In this document: piece by piece, positions 1 to 11,730 of the stretch
Layout of the letters: each line of letters begins with the position of its first letter
Numbering within the stretch: position 1 is the stretch's first letter
Assembly: GCA_012934845.2 (NCBI GenBank)
Contig: WNNJ02003406.1
Coordinates: 1 to 64,000, forward strand
Reading direction: 5' to 3'
Length of the DNA: 64,000 bases
Source of the DNA: Pomphorhynchus laevis
Taxonomy: Eukaryota; Acanthocephala; Palaeacanthocephala; Echinorhynchida; Pomphorhynchidae
Translations under genes and position numbers: made by a program
The notes under the pieces: generated by a model
Seen by the model: only the letters and a program-made list of their open reading frames with translations
Databases searched by the model: none
What the model was told of the DNA's origin: nothing

Positions 1-259
1 ATATATAAAATATAATATTTTTTATATACTTTTATATCTGTTCGCAAACACAAAATTATACCTAATAAATAAAATAATCAATTATCAAAAATTGTTTTTA
101 AGATCAAACATATAGTTGAGTTTAAATTTAAATAATTAAATATAAAATATATAATTTTAATAAAGATTTATTTTATCTGGCAATTATGAATCGAGGTGAT
201 GTACACACCCACAAAGTGTGCAGCTAGTGTGCAAAGTGTTCAATACGTAGAGTGACAAC

Positions 260-509
260 ATGCAGCGTTGCTTTGTATTCTTAACGCAGTTTGTTGTGAT
301 GATGGGCTGGTTATCAGCAAATGTCAAAAAATATAAGTAAAGAGAGAACTAAGGCGTATAACTAGCGAAGTAAGTTATATGAGATAAAATATTTTTCAGA
401 AAACGCGAGAAAGAAAGCTGATATTAATTTAGAGGAAACATTGAAGAAAATGAATAGGTTATACTATAGAAGAAGAAAGACGGTGAAAATATTTATCTGG
501 TTAATTTAA
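260..509 (+). CDS. Candidate small secreted basic peptide, two exons
   Basis: I do not recognise a family. An ATG at 260 opens a 25-codon exon whose product starts MQRCFVFLTQFVVMMGWLSA, which looks like a signal peptide: one Arg, a hydrophobic core and a small residue before the likely cut. A GTAAAG donor at 336 and a TTTTTCAG acceptor ending at 399 define a 64-bp intron, the short size usual in nematodes. Joining 260-335 to 400-509 keeps the frame open to a TAA at 507-509 and gives about 61 residues. The mature part is Lys/Arg-rich, with an RRRK run near the C terminus, and would be a small secreted or processed peptide. The signal-like start and the open frame across the predicted splice support it. 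No homology supports it, and a chance frame remains possible. Confidence 0.38.
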
Positions 510-1200
510 ATGTAAATATTGAAATTGTATAATTATTATAATTATTGAATGAATTAAACTTAATTTATTTCACCTTATTTGATCAATTTAGCGCTTACGG
601 TTTAATTTAATTAAATTACACTTATATTATAAATTATTTAAATAAAAATAAATTATTTAAATATTTTTAACATTTAAAAAAAATATTTTAAAGTTTAAAG
701 AATCAACCTCTAAAATTTAAATTTCACATTACTTTCAAAATACTTTTAATTTTGATGTCCAATTTTGTAAAATACTTATGATCCTTTAATGTATTTAACG
801 ATAATTAAAACTAAAGACATTGTAGTACCAACTGTTTATCCTCCTATAAACTACTTAAGAGACTGCTACGTTTAATTAGACCAAATATTATGGAATAAAG
901 AGGGTAATAGTCATTTGGAACATAAATGCTCGTTTTATATTTGTAAAATGTATATAATAGTATATACATTATATAAAATATTAATTATATTTATTTATAT
1001 AAACTTACATTATAAATAAATAATATACATTATTTTTAAATGACCAGATTAAGAAGTTTTTAAAGGTTACATTAGCGAATGCTTATCGTAATGTAGATGA
1101 GCATTACAATTAACATTGCAATCTTCTTATCTGCAAACCTAAACAAAATTAAATCGATGAAAATTATTATTTTAGGCAAGTAGTTGTAAAATTTGATGTC
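510..1200. other. AT-rich non-coding stretch
   Basis: Very AT-rich sequence with many short poly-A and poly-T tracts. I see no coding frame of useful length, RNA gene or repeat structure here. Confidence 0.5.
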
Positions 1201-1204
1201 TACG

Positions 1205-1242
1205 AAATCACTATTGATTTTGAGGAAAATCAATAGTGATTT
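1205..1242. repeat. Perfect 17-bp hairpin
   Basis: The arms at 1205-1221 and 1226-1242 are exact reverse complements around a GAGG loop. Part of the same sequence is repeated directly downstream (CACTATTGATTTC). It is too short to be a transposon and may be a foldback scar. Confidence 0.8.
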
Positions 1243-1253
1243 TCACTATTGAT

Positions 1254-1341
1254 TTCAGCTGCCATTTTTTTTAAATTGGATTATTTGATCATCATTTATA
1301 AAAATAACACCATTATTTAATAATAACAAATGGCAGCTGAA
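1254..1341. repeat. Short inverted-repeat element
   Basis: Fourteen-base perfect inverted repeats (TTCAGCTGCCATTT and its complement) bound a unit of about 88 bp with an AT-rich centre. Part of the same end sequence recurs near 1630. The form suits a tiny MITE-like element, but no target-site duplication was confirmed. Confidence 0.5.
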
Positions 1342-1440
1342 TAATTATGTTATATAATCTACATGCTGTCTATATTTTGTAAATAACTATAATGAATGAT
1401 CAGATTCTAAATCCTCACCGATCGGCAAGGATTTTGTAAG

Positions 1441-1614
1441 CTACGGCTCATTACTGTACTGTTTAGAGTTATTTCTTTGTGATCGCTGATATTCTTCGCT
1501 ATCATGTTCATGCGATCCATGAGCGTTGCTGTGACCACTATCTTCCGATTCGGTTGATGTATTCGCGGCCGCGGTGGTGGCGGTTGTAATGAATTCGTTA
1601 TTTCTTGGAACCAT
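1441..1614 (-). CDS. Short hypothetical frame or exon, 57 aa
   Basis: A minus-strand frame from ATG at 1614 to TAG at 1441 encodes 57 residues. The product is rich in Ser, His, Glu, Asn and Gln: it begins MVPRNNEF, has an Ala/Thr run, then an acidic and histidine-rich stretch. No family is recognised. GC content is clearly higher than in the flanks, and the GCC/GCG/ACC codons stand out in such AT-rich DNA, which hints at host coding sequence, perhaps the last exon of a longer gene or a complete small protein. Such low-complexity sequence could also be a non-coding GC-rich patch that happens to be open. Confidence 0.35.
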   Translation of the reverse strand: MVPRNNEFITTATTAAANTSTESEDSGHSNAHGSHEHDSEEYQRSQRNNSKQYSNEP

Positions 1615-2270
1615 GTTTGAGCAGCTATTACAAATGGCAGCTATTAGAATTTTTTCTATTTCATTAGGTGTCTACCACAATAAAATACTAAGAAGCGACA
1701 GTAAAAGTTATTACTTTTATTAGAACCAAGTACTTGATTAATATAAAAATGTTGTGGAAGTTTACAAATCAGATTAAGCCAAGCTCATGTAACTTTTATT
1801 CAATGCAGTAATGTGGAGTTAAAATGACAAGAAAATTCATCTTACGAACGCAGTTTGTATCAGATGCGTTAAAGCCCTTGCTTAGATCCTTGCTTGGATC
1901 TTCTCCAGTACCACAAATTATTTAGCAATATTTTATTAGCAATGTCCCTATCATTGGGACAACTTTTATTTTTTCTAAATATAGTATATATACGTACTTT
2001 TAAATAAATTTGATCTAATAAAATACTTAAGGATTCTATTAATTATATTTACTTAATAATTAAATTTTTGCTATATATGCGTTATAGCTATTATTTCATA
2101 TATATGAATATCTTTTTCTGAATATAAGATTAATTAATTTTTCTAATGCATCTTTAATATCTACTAAATCTAGATTTGTATAAACTGTACGTATTTATAT
2201 TCTGAAAATTTATTCCTTTTGTGTGCTCTGAATTTTTTTGTAGAATTAATACTGAAATATTTAAATTCTA
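1615..2270. other. AT-rich stretch, nothing recognised
   Basis: No gene or element is recognised. There is a direct echo of the CAGCTGCC repeat near 1630, and otherwise only AT-rich sequence. Confidence 0.45.
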
Positions 2271-2505
2271 AGAAAGCTGGCAAAAACCATCGCAAAATTT
2301 ATTTAATTGAATATTTCGATGCCTAGCTGGCATCATCTTCAGCAATTGTTAGTAGTAGTTGTTAGCAAGATAGTTTAAACTGCTTTACAATTGCTGAAGA
2401 TGATGACAGCTAGGCATCGAAATATTCAATTAAATAAATTTTGCGATGGTTTTGCCAGCTTTCTTCAAATTTAAATGTTATCACACCGTCGCATTCCTCA
2501 TTCAA
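2271..2505. repeat. Inverted pair of a 3'-end repeat with a hammerhead-like hairpin
   Basis: The sequence at 2271-2349 is repeated in reverse complement at 2387-2505, with about 37 bp between. In the right copy, read on the plus strand, CTGAAGA is followed by a hairpin with stem GATGNC/GGCATC and then GAAATATT, a CTGANGA-stem-GAAA layout resembling the A and B strands of a hammerhead. A third copy, in the left-arm orientation, lies at 34507-34626 and shares a tail with the right arm (ATTCCTCATTCAAA, or its complement). No cleavage-site strand was found, so this is at most a half hammerhead. Confidence 0.6.
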
Positions 2506-2599
2506 ATTCAATTTACTGAAATAGTGTTTTATACAAGTATTAATTTTGATTACCCTACAATATTTCTGGATGTGTGATTTAATTACTTTAAGTATTTTA

Positions 2600-2875
2600 T
2601 TTATATAGACAGAAAGTGGTTTTAATGTACATTTAAACGCACTACATATGAACCTAGGTTTTTTGGATTTTTATGTAATTTTGGATTCCAATATAATATA
2701 GGTATAGTTTTATTATCTGATTCAACCGTTATACCCTTTTTATCCATTATAGAACAGTGACTTGTAATTATTGTATTAAAAGTGACTTGTAATTAAAATC
2801 ACTACATTCATATGTTCTGTTTATATTTAAATCATTATAATTAAATTCTTTCATCTCATATGCCTATGAAATATA
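2600..2875 (-). mobile_element. Penelope-like element fragment, RT N-terminal part
   Basis: Minus-strand reading resembles the PLE reverse transcriptase at 46.9-47.35 kb (IPILYWNPKLHKNP block and the SALKCTLKPL region). It is an old broken piece. A second fragment covering the part of the RT just upstream begins around 3005, so the two may come from separate insertions or from a rearranged one. Confidence 0.7.
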
Positions 2876-3004
2876 GTTTATAATCTGATAAGTTCTTTGT
2901 ATTTATTTGTCTTTGTATTTTCTCAACCTGACATCGCTAACAGTTAATCAGCTTCCTAAAGTAATATAATATACTAAAGTAATATAATATATTAATAAAG
3001 TAAT

Positions 3005-3775
3005 ATAATATTTAATATAATATAGGTATAGTTTTATTATCTGATTCAATTTTTATACCCTTTTTATCCATTATAAAACAGTGACTTGTAATAATTGTTT
3101 CTAAACTTAAATCACAACATTCATATGTTGGATTTACATTTAAATCATTAGAATTAACCTCTTTCATTAGTATATCATCATAAAGCTTTTTGCATATGAA
3201 GACAAAGTTATTACTAGCTTTATCAATAGTTGTTATTATATAGTTATCCTTTAATTTAGTAAGTTCTGGATACATCTTTATTAATTTGATATTTCCTTTC
3301 ATAATTGTTTAATATTTTCATTTTATTTTTAATTTTAGTAAATATATAAGTTTTCCAAATGTTTATCTTTGATGTATTTAACCTTTCACTATTAATCAGG
3401 TTACCAAAGTAAGCATTTAAGTTATTATATAACAAATTGTAAAAATTTTATTTTCATTGTTATTAATTTTTATTGTGGTGTCGAAGCTGCAGTGCACTCA
3501 GTATCAGAATTATTTCAACAGGCTACGAATCCAGCAATTTTACAGATAGACGCTTCGAACGCATTTAACTGCATTAATCTATATTTATACCCTTTTGATA
3601 GAATTTTCTTTAATTCACAATTTTCAATTAATTCTAGATTATGGGTACATATATGTTCATTTATTTTATCAAAACTACGACTTTTGCAATCGCTTTCAGT
3701 TTCTATGATGTTTCTAATATTATCGTTACGAATTGATTTTAATTCTTTATTATAATTACAAATTTTTCGTCCTCA
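3005..3775 (-). mobile_element. Penelope-like element fragment, N-terminal and early RT region
   Basis: A minus-strand fossil matching the plus-strand PLE at 46.7-47.3 kb. It includes the stretch TIDKASNNFVFICKKLY and, toward 3300-3775, the upstream N-terminal region. A short piece of another retroelement (3484-3577) is inserted in it. The fragment is clearly degraded, and its plus-strand frames are shadows. Confidence 0.75.
3484..3577 (+). mobile_element. Small RT scrap inserted in a PLE
   Basis: About 94 bp encode HSVSELFQQATNP and then IDASNAFNCIN, resembling RT motif A of a non-LTR element, the Asp-containing catalytic strand. The flanks on both sides continue the same PLE, as seen by comparison with the uninterrupted copy near 6200, so the scrap arrived later. 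Such DASNAFN motifs differ from the FSKAF or DFSRAF forms in the other LINEs of this window, so it represents another family. Confidence 0.6.
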
Positions 3776-5935
3776 TGTAGTAAAGTAGAGCGTATTGCAC
3801 GATTACATACCTCCGACCACTCCACTAATAACTCCTCTTAACCACACTAAGCCCAAACTTACAACTAAGCGGGTGTTATATGGCAAACGTGAACATTATA
3901 TGCTTAATTTAAAAACTGACGTATCCAGTGCGTTACAAGTGATGATTACTCATAACTCTTTAACAATGGATAATTTAATTAAGTGTGTATCGAGTTCGTT
4001 CGATTCTTGTATTCGGCGTAAATTCGTGTCGATTTATAATCGGGATCCTAAATGGATGACTCCTCTAATAAAATAGATTGATTTCAAAAGAAATCAAGCG
4101 CATGAAATAGGAAACTTAAAGAAAAACAATTAACGGATAAACTTTCCAGTCTCATAAATATTTCCAAGAAGTCATTTGTTCTGGAACTGCTAAGTACATG
4201 AAATTCGTCAGACTTTTGGAAAGGTATTTGACGACTAAAGCCTAGTGGATGTAAATCAGATTTTGCTAACCTTAATCAATCTTATTAAGTATTTGCCTTA
4301 AATGAAATAAATGATGAAATCACGCCAGTATTGGATAAAACTAGGATTACGCATAAAACTATACGTTATGAATTATTGGATGTTGTCGTTTCCGCATCAG
4401 AAATAAGTTCGGAATTAACTCGCTTGAGTTCAAAAAAAGCATGTGGCCAAGGACTGCCCGCTTAAATACTCCGGTATTTGGAGGATGTATTGTCTGAACC
4501 TTTAACACATTTATTTTCGGAAATATTTCGATCGGGAAATGTTCCTGCTTGTTTGAAGATGTCTAAGGTTGTGTTAGTTCCGAAAGGAGGTCAATCAATA
4601 TCTAAAATGGCATATCGTCCAATATCGTTGCTTCCGGTCATCGCTAAAATACTAGATAGCTGTTTTCGTCGACGAATTTATAACAAATATAATAATTATT
4701 TAGACAACAATCAATTTGCGTTTCGACCCGCAGGATTGACAAACAATGCTCTATTGTCAATCTATCATGCTTTGGTAGATACTCTAGACTCTCGCCTCTT
4801 TCCTGTAGTACAGCTTTTACAGGTTGACATTTCGAAAGCCTTTGATAACGTATCTCATGCGAAACTATTAAGAAAGTTCAAAAACGCAGGATTCTCTGAT
4901 TGGCATATTAATTTCTTGAACTCCTATTTAGATAATCGATTTCAATTTATATCTCACCTGGGATCAAATTAAGAACCGCGTTGTATATTTAAAGGTGTTC
5001 CACAAGGAAGTCTAATTGCACCACTTCTATTTGGAATTTACATAAATGGTTACTGTGTCAGTTGTTCCTCGTCAAAATGTTTTAAATATGCAGACAATCT
5101 TACTATAATAACCCGCGGTGACAACTATATACAATCTAACATTATAATTGAACAGGAATTAAGTAATCTTAAAGAATTGTGCTTGTGTAACGATTTTAGT
5201 ATAAATCTGACGAAGTCAAAAATTATTCAGTTTGCGTTTAAAAGACCTCATTCTAATTCAATGTTGTTAAACTTTGGTCTAGAGAGAATCAGCTACTTAA
5301 AGATTTTGGGCTTGATATTTGACTCGAACTTGTCTTGGAAGAGCCATATTGGCGATACCGCATCTAAATGTGCTAGGCGTCTATACTTTTTAAAAATGTT
5401 AAAGCAAAATGGTGTATTTGACTACCATCTAGAGCTTGTTTACATACAATATCATACGTTCAATTCTACTATATGCATATCCTACACTTTGTGACATGAC
5501 ATCTTTTGAAATTAAAAAGCTTATTCGCATTCATAATCGAGGGCAGCAAATATGTGGCAAGAATATAGAACCATTTGAAGTTTCAATGAGCAGAATTTAA
5601 AAAAGAAATCGCGTGAATCCATTGTAGAATATTTATTGACAATTTCATCATCACAATATTTAGGGATGGAAAAGCGGTACGATCTACGAAAGTCAAAGAA
5701 CATAGTTAAGCTTGCTCATACAAAAAAGCTAATGCGCAACTTCTTACTTACAGCATTACTACTCAGATCGTCTGCTCTTTAACTGTTTTGTGTAATTTTA
5801 AGACATTTTGAGAATATTATGTGTAATCTTAATTTTCCTACTTGTATATATTTTTTGAATGCCTCCTATTGTATGAACAAAGATACATCTTCATCTTGTA
5901 AAAATAAAGGATTATTGATTGATTGATTATAATAT
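3776..5935 (+). mobile_element. Degraded LINE with linker, RT and 3' end
   Basis: A 5'-truncated non-LTR retrotransposon. The linker before the RT ends in a WMTPLIK motif at 4050-4076. The RT starts near 4478: CLKMSKVVLVPKGG, AYRPISLLPVIAKIL, NQFAFRP, then motif A VDISKAFDNVSH near 4825-4860, motif B GVPQGSLIAPLLF near 4995, and motif C KYADN near 5085, where the second catalytic Asp of YADD is replaced by Asn. A thumb-like region (ISYLKILGLIFDSNLSWKSH) follows. Stops near 4080 and 4970 and lost frames show it is dead. The 3' end carries AATAAA and short ATTG/GATT repeats at about 5905-5928, a microsatellite-like LINE tail. PLE sequence flanks it on both sides. Confidence 0.85.
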
Positions 5936-6705
5936 TATCGTTACATATTGATTTTAATTCTTTATTATAATAAGAATTATTATAATAATAGAATAATTCT
6001 TTATTCTTTATTATTATAATATTATTAATTTTATCTTTCCTCTTATAATTGTTTGTTATTTTCATTTTATTTTTAATTTTATCAAATATATAATCTTTCA
6101 AAATGTTTATCTTAGATATATTCGAGCTTTCACTATTAATCAGCTTACTAAAGTAATCATTTAAGTTATTATAAAACGAACTGTAAATTTTATTTTTGTC
6201 GTTGTTGTTATTTAATCTATATTTATACCCTTTCGATAGCAGCTTTCTTAATTCACAATTTTCAATTAATTCTAGATTATGGGTACATATATGTTCATTT
6301 ATTTTATCAAAACTAAGACTTTTGCAATCGCTTTCAGTTTCTATGATGTTTCTAATATTATCGTTACGAATTGATTTTAATTCTTTATTATAATTACAAA
6401 TTTTTTGTCCTAATGGTGGTAGGAGTTTATACCTTATTTTAGGAATATATTTACTTAAATCTGACCCTATTATTTCTTTACTTTTAGAATTATTTAAAAG
6501 TCCGGCTATATTTATGTTATCTATTCATTTATTAATGAAGTTTATGGTTAATGTATATTTTCTATTGTTATTATTTACATTTATTGTATGATTATAGTAT
6601 TTTATACTACAATAACCGTCTATTATACAACTTAACCTATCATGGTCGTTAATTAATCTTTGATTTATTGAACAAATGATATTTTTAGTTTTTAATATTG
6701 ACTTA
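5935..6705 (-). mobile_element. Penelope-like element fragment, N-terminal region
   Basis: A minus-strand copy of the PLE N-terminal region, colinear with the plus-strand copy at 46.32-46.98 kb. It overlaps the content of the 3005-3775 fragment, so two PLE copies flank the LINE. It is broken. Confidence 0.7.
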
Positions 6706-7519
6706 TTTTATATCTTATAATTTAAATAAAATTAACTTGATCTAACTAGTTAATTCAAACTGAATTTTACAATTTCTAAACAGAGACGAAAGAATGCAAT
6801 AATTGAAAAATAACCAATGAAGCACTGTAATATGATCAAGACAATATAGCCACTTGCTGATGTGTTTGGCAAAAACTAATATAGACAGTCAAGGGTAAAA
6901 ACTTAATTCGGTGCAAGTAAGGATAAAATTCAGATTAAGAATTATAAAATTAATTCGACAATAAGAATATTTATCAGATTTGTTAGCATCTAGTTAATAT
7001 ATAAAAATAAAAAATAAAGTTGTGATATAGACGCTGAAATAGGTTAATGTTACCTAGTTGTCTATATTCACTGCAAAACGGATATTTTAGTTATTTACTC
7101 ATTACCTAAAAATATGATTTATTTTAGCAAGCAATGTTGCATTAGCATATTTAATCCATTTTGTAAATTTTCAAGGGTAAACGTTACCTGAAGAGTAGAA
7201 CGATTTTACTTCTATATAAATGTTAGCATATATTTTCAAAAGATTAACTTTTATTTATAAGGTAATATTATGATAGCCATAATTTAAAATAAAATTTAAT
7301 TGCTAATCAAGTACCTATCGCACTTTTAGAGCTTTTACCTTTTTAGAAGTTCGACTTTTTGCAGTTGTCGAAATCCTAATTAATACTCTTCAATTTTATA
7401 GTTAACCAGATATTTCAATAATTGACATTTAACATAACGAGTTCTGAGGAGCCTAATGGGTTAACATAACACCCCACCAAATAATTATCCAAATATTTCG
7501 GGCAACGTATTTATCACAA
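6706..7519. other. AT-rich stretch, nothing recognised
   Basis: No coding potential or repeat structure is evident between the PLE fragment and the LINE-like scraps. Confidence 0.45.
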
Positions 7520-8130
7520 CGGCTTTGACTCTGGTTGTTTTCTAAACTTTTTAAAATCTCTCTTGATACAACTTCATTCGATTTAAACTCTCTTGAAAAC
7601 GATTCAAATTTTGTTTTGTATTATAAGCATGGACACATATCACGTACCACACTTCTTCTGTCATTTATACACTGTTTAAATCAATTTATTCTTCACTTGA
7701 TATTAAATGTAATACCCTGAATGCCTTAATATCTCGTAAATTAGGTTGGCCTCTTGCTACATGGCGAGTCGACATACGTCTGTTCCACAAGGCATTGTAA
7801 CACAGCCGTGATGCAAATTTGCAAATGGTAATAAAGTAGTAATAAATGTCCATTTACAAACCAACCTTCAAATATAAATTATCCGTCATTAGGTGATTTA
7901 TTGGTTGCCGCACAATAGAGACCAAATGCCAGGAAGCGCGTTTGGTAGAACCATCTGGCAATCTGTAAGTTGTAGATGTTCTGAATATATTCTTAATGCA
8001 ATAGTATTCCATAAAACGCGATTGACTATTAAATGTCTGTTAGATGATATAACGCAGAATGTATTTAAGTGCAAAAATTTGTCGATACAAAAATATCTAG
8101 ATCACAATTCAGAGTAGCCAAATTATTTTG
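7520..8130 (+). mobile_element. Probable LINE C-terminal scraps
   Basis: Several short frames fit the C-terminal region of CR1/Jockey-type ORF2 poorly but suggestively: WPLATWRVDIRLFHKAL near 7750-7795, and later LPHNRDQMPG followed by IVFHKTRLTIKCL. No RT catalytic motif remains. The call rests on weak resemblance and on the dense LINE debris of this part of the window. Confidence 0.3.
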
Positions 8131-8756
8131 GTAATGACATAAACAGAATTGACAATGTTCAATGTGTTATTGCCGTTACACATTGACAATAGCAAAAATG
8201 AAAATGTATTATTGAATCTTTAGGATTGAATTATATTGATCATGATGCGTTGAAAAACAAATAACATTTGTGAGTCCAAAAGGAACTTGACGAAATTTTC
8301 AAAGCCTACTTTTTCCTTTAATGGAACCTGATAATACACATCTTTCAAATAAAGTGTACTAAATATTGTGAATGGTAGCATATTCTCGATTGAATCATGA
8401 ATTCGTAATTGTGGGGATGTGTCTAAATGTGTATATATACTATGAGCGAATAACCGTCATTCGCTTATTACTTGGATAATCCACAACACATATTTGTGAT
8501 CTCCAAGGTCACATACTGCTTTCAAATATTCCTTCCAATAAACATTTAATTTAAGCATGAATGAACGTTAGGTCAGAATGTCCATGTCTTTGAAACTTCG
8601 TAACTATAGGCTGGACGTTGTTTAATATAACACATCATTAATCTTGACGTTGAAAGATGATCAATAGGGATGACTTAATTGCAACAGTTGACGATAATTG
8701 CTGCATGACACAGGAAATAAATTTTTAACACAACTTCGGAATGATTACCTAAATGC

Positions 8757-9083
8757 GGCATACCAAATATGATATCGCAACACATTGAGGCGTAACAAGC
8801 AGTTCCATATCACGATAGTAACGTTATCATGCCCTAAAATTAACCTGACAGTGTATAAGTCATTTCGTGTTTAATGATGGCCAAAACAACTTTAAAATTT
8901 ATTAACTCTACCGTGATATCGGTATACCTAATATAATATTACAACACATCGAGGCATAACAAGCAGTTCCATATCACGATAGTAGCGTACTCATGCCCTA
9001 AAATTAACTAGACAGTGTATAAGTAGTCATTTCGTGATTAATAATGGCCAAAACAACTTTAAAATTTATTAACTCTACCGTCA
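8757..9083. repeat. Two-copy direct tandem repeat, period about 164 bp
   Basis: The stretch with AACAAGCAGTTCCATATCAC at 8794 recurs at 8958, followed in both by GCCCTAAAATTAAC and a CCAAAACAACTTTAAAATTT block. The second copy runs straight into an L2-like fragment. No coding content is recognised. Confidence 0.85.
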
Positions 9084-9330
9084 AATCTCATCTCACTATT
9101 CATCTCATCGCTGTCGGCTCCCCATCGTTCATCAGCCTTCCTTTCATGCCCACTCGCCTGGAATCAGCTCTCTTGACATCCGCCGCACTCCTTCCTTTAT
9201 CATATTCAAATACCGCCTCCGTTCCCGCCTTTTCGATACATGATTTAGATTTGTCTTTTGGTTTTTGGTCATGTAAGCGTGCGCCGGCACGCATTTGCCA
9301 GGTAAAAATATTTTTTTTGAATTGAAATCT
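9084..9330 (+). mobile_element. L2/CR1-like LINE, C-terminus and 3' hairpin
   Basis: A 5'-truncated copy. The reading frame resembles the C-terminal region of the 30.0-30.7 kb copy (LIAVGSPSFISLPF compared with LIAVSSPSFTNLRF), and then a block of the kind SLDIRRTPSFIIFKYRLRS. The 3' end carries a hairpin GCGTGC / GCACGC at 9277-9292, followed by ATTTGCCA. This hairpin marks the family here. Confidence 0.75.
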
Positions 9331-10429
9331 CGAATACAATAAGGGTGAATTAAATTGACGCAGTTACCAGTATTTAGTATAACATCAAAATTATACTGAT
9401 TTTAATGAACTTTGATCATGGAACGATCTGACAATTTTTCCCATTTGAAGTTGAATGATAAAATTAATGCATGATAGCGCTAGCTGACTCATACTTTTCG
9501 AAAATGAACTTATTATCACATTTGTGACAAAAGCGTAACGAGCAAGACAGTTGATGCGTTTATTTAGTTCGCCTCGCAAAAATAATATTTTTATGTGCAA
9601 CTGCACAACTTGAAAACTCGAATGCTAAGATATTTTATGATCGCCTACGCATAAGGCATTAATTACTGGATTTTCTGAACATAAATTATGACTAGAGAGT
9701 CCGAAAATCACTGCTTGTTGTTTTGCATCCTCATTTGAATGAGATAGTTGATAAGGCGACATCGCCCCTATGATTACTTAATCTAGAATAATTTAACGAA
9801 GTGTTTGATTCGTTAGCGTATTTATCCGACAAAAGTATCCCGCACTGACTGCTTTAAATTTGTTGTTTCGTGCGGCCGATCCGATGGATCCAACTTATTT
9901 ATTAATTAATCAGTATGTTGACGTAGCAAAAAAGAATATCCTTGCAGTTTCACCGATAATTTATTTAGCTCTAATAAATAATAATATACAGAATAAATAA
10001 TGTTTAAATAAGAAGTTAACAAGGCATAGCTTGATGTAATTATTGCCTATATCAACACTTTCAGACTTCAGTTAGCCAGCAAATTAGTAGGATCAGGTGC
10101 ACAACAATCACACTAACGCGCAGCCTTCCAACTGAACCACTCAGGGTCAGTCACACACTTGAGGATCCAGTCGAGGCCCTAATAAAGCGGATGTATAATC
10201 ATTGCAATCCCGAATAACTTAATAAATTTTCGCATTAATGTATTTGATTAAGATATTTAACTTGTCTTCATCTAACGGCGACGTCAAAGCATCAACAAAC
10301 GCTTTAACCAACATATCAATACCGTACCTGTATTCATATATTTTGTTGTCAATTTTAAAAAGGAAAACAAGTTTTCAATTTTCCAAACATGTCATTTTTT
10401 CGGTCGGAGGATTAAACGAATCAACAAAT
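9331..10429. other. No recognised feature
   Basis: Mixed-composition sequence with short frames on both strands, none similar to anything I recognise. It may contain further decayed transposon DNA. Confidence 0.35.
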
Positions 10430-11730
10430 ATGGAGTTTTCTAGCAATTCAACAACAGGAAAAAAGGTAAGTGAAATTTTCTTATCAAATTTCGATTCCAG
10501 TGGGAAGGGGAACTCCCCCTGTACCGAAGTTAACGAACTTGGTTTTGCATCAAACTTTTGGTATCAATAGAGAGATTAAACTTATTTAACCTATTTCTCA
10601 GAAGCTTTGCTGATCTATATAAAAAGAAATTTGTTTAATTCTATTATATACTATGAAACAGATAAAAATTTCGTTTAGCACCTCGGAACTAGCGAATACA
10701 TATATTGACTTCTTTAAAATTTAATATACAGATCTCGGTGTAGTGTTGTTTAAACCGATTTAAACGACACCAAAAGTAATTAATATTCCTACCTACCTCT
10801 CAAAGGCTGACATTTTGGCAACGAAGAGATAATTCCATGTAACTAACGTTAGATTTATTAATAAAAATAATGGTTTTCCGATTCCTTGGCTTTCCTGTAG
10901 AAAGCCACAGGAATTTGACAGAAAGTAATTTCACACTTATTAAATCTGACTCTTTAACTTACCCACACTGTAACAACTGTTATCGATGGTGCATCGGGCT
11001 GCTGGATGTAGCGTATCCCATAAATGCGGGGTCTGTGGTACGAGAGATGAGCATCCAGGTAAGTGTGACAAGAATCCTGTTTGTACGAATTGGGAAAATG
11101 ATCACCCTGTTTGGTCAAGGAAGTGCAAAGCTTTTAAGTGTTATCAGAAAATACATCATGGTACGGTAGATAAACTGACAAGCCATCACTGAAAAGACAT
11201 CATGTGGGGAATGTGAATCTACCAATACGAGCGACAGAATATCAGACGTTGATATTACGAAGTTAATAGATACCAAATACCAAGCCTCGATTACTCAGTT
11301 GCAGAATATTATTCAAAAATTAATGGCAAAATTGATTGATTCCTTAAAGCCTCCGTATCCGCCAAGCGGCAGTGGTCTCAACGGGAGATGAAGATATTGC
11401 CCGTGGGCAAGCGACTCCAACTGTTGGAAACGGAGGCGAAAAGGACGACCTTTCCGCCCCTTGTTCCGACTAGATAGAGGGCGTCTCACTCTGGTAACAT
11501 TGACGCAATGGGAAGTAGTCAAGAGTCTTTTTCACTGAATATCCTTCAGTGGAATTCGGGAGATGCTTCAGCCCTTAGGCTTCTATCTGGTAAAGATGTA
11601 GATGTTATCGTCCTTCAGGAGTCGCAGTCTATTCGTCTCCTTCAGGACATTACTCGATTTATCCCCAAGCATATAATCACCTAATTTACTCAGTACATAA
11701 TCCCTCCACTATAGCAGGGGTTATGTATTT
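10430..11730 (+). mobile_element. LINE ORF1 with zinc knuckles and start of endonuclease
   Basis: A degraded LINE sharing its family with 51.2-54.9 kb. Around 10790-10870 it reads YLSKADILATKR then NVRFINKNN, matching the ORF1 of the other copy. From 10960 a Cys/His-rich region follows (KCGVCGTRDEHPGKC, CTNW, H, CKAFKC), a pair of CCHC-type knuckles for nucleic-acid binding. At 11509-11690 the endonuclease start ILQWNSGDASALRLLSG and VDVIVLQESQSIRL matches the other copy, then similarity stops abruptly near 11690-11730. The RT is absent. Frames are shifted between the pieces. Confidence 0.8.
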
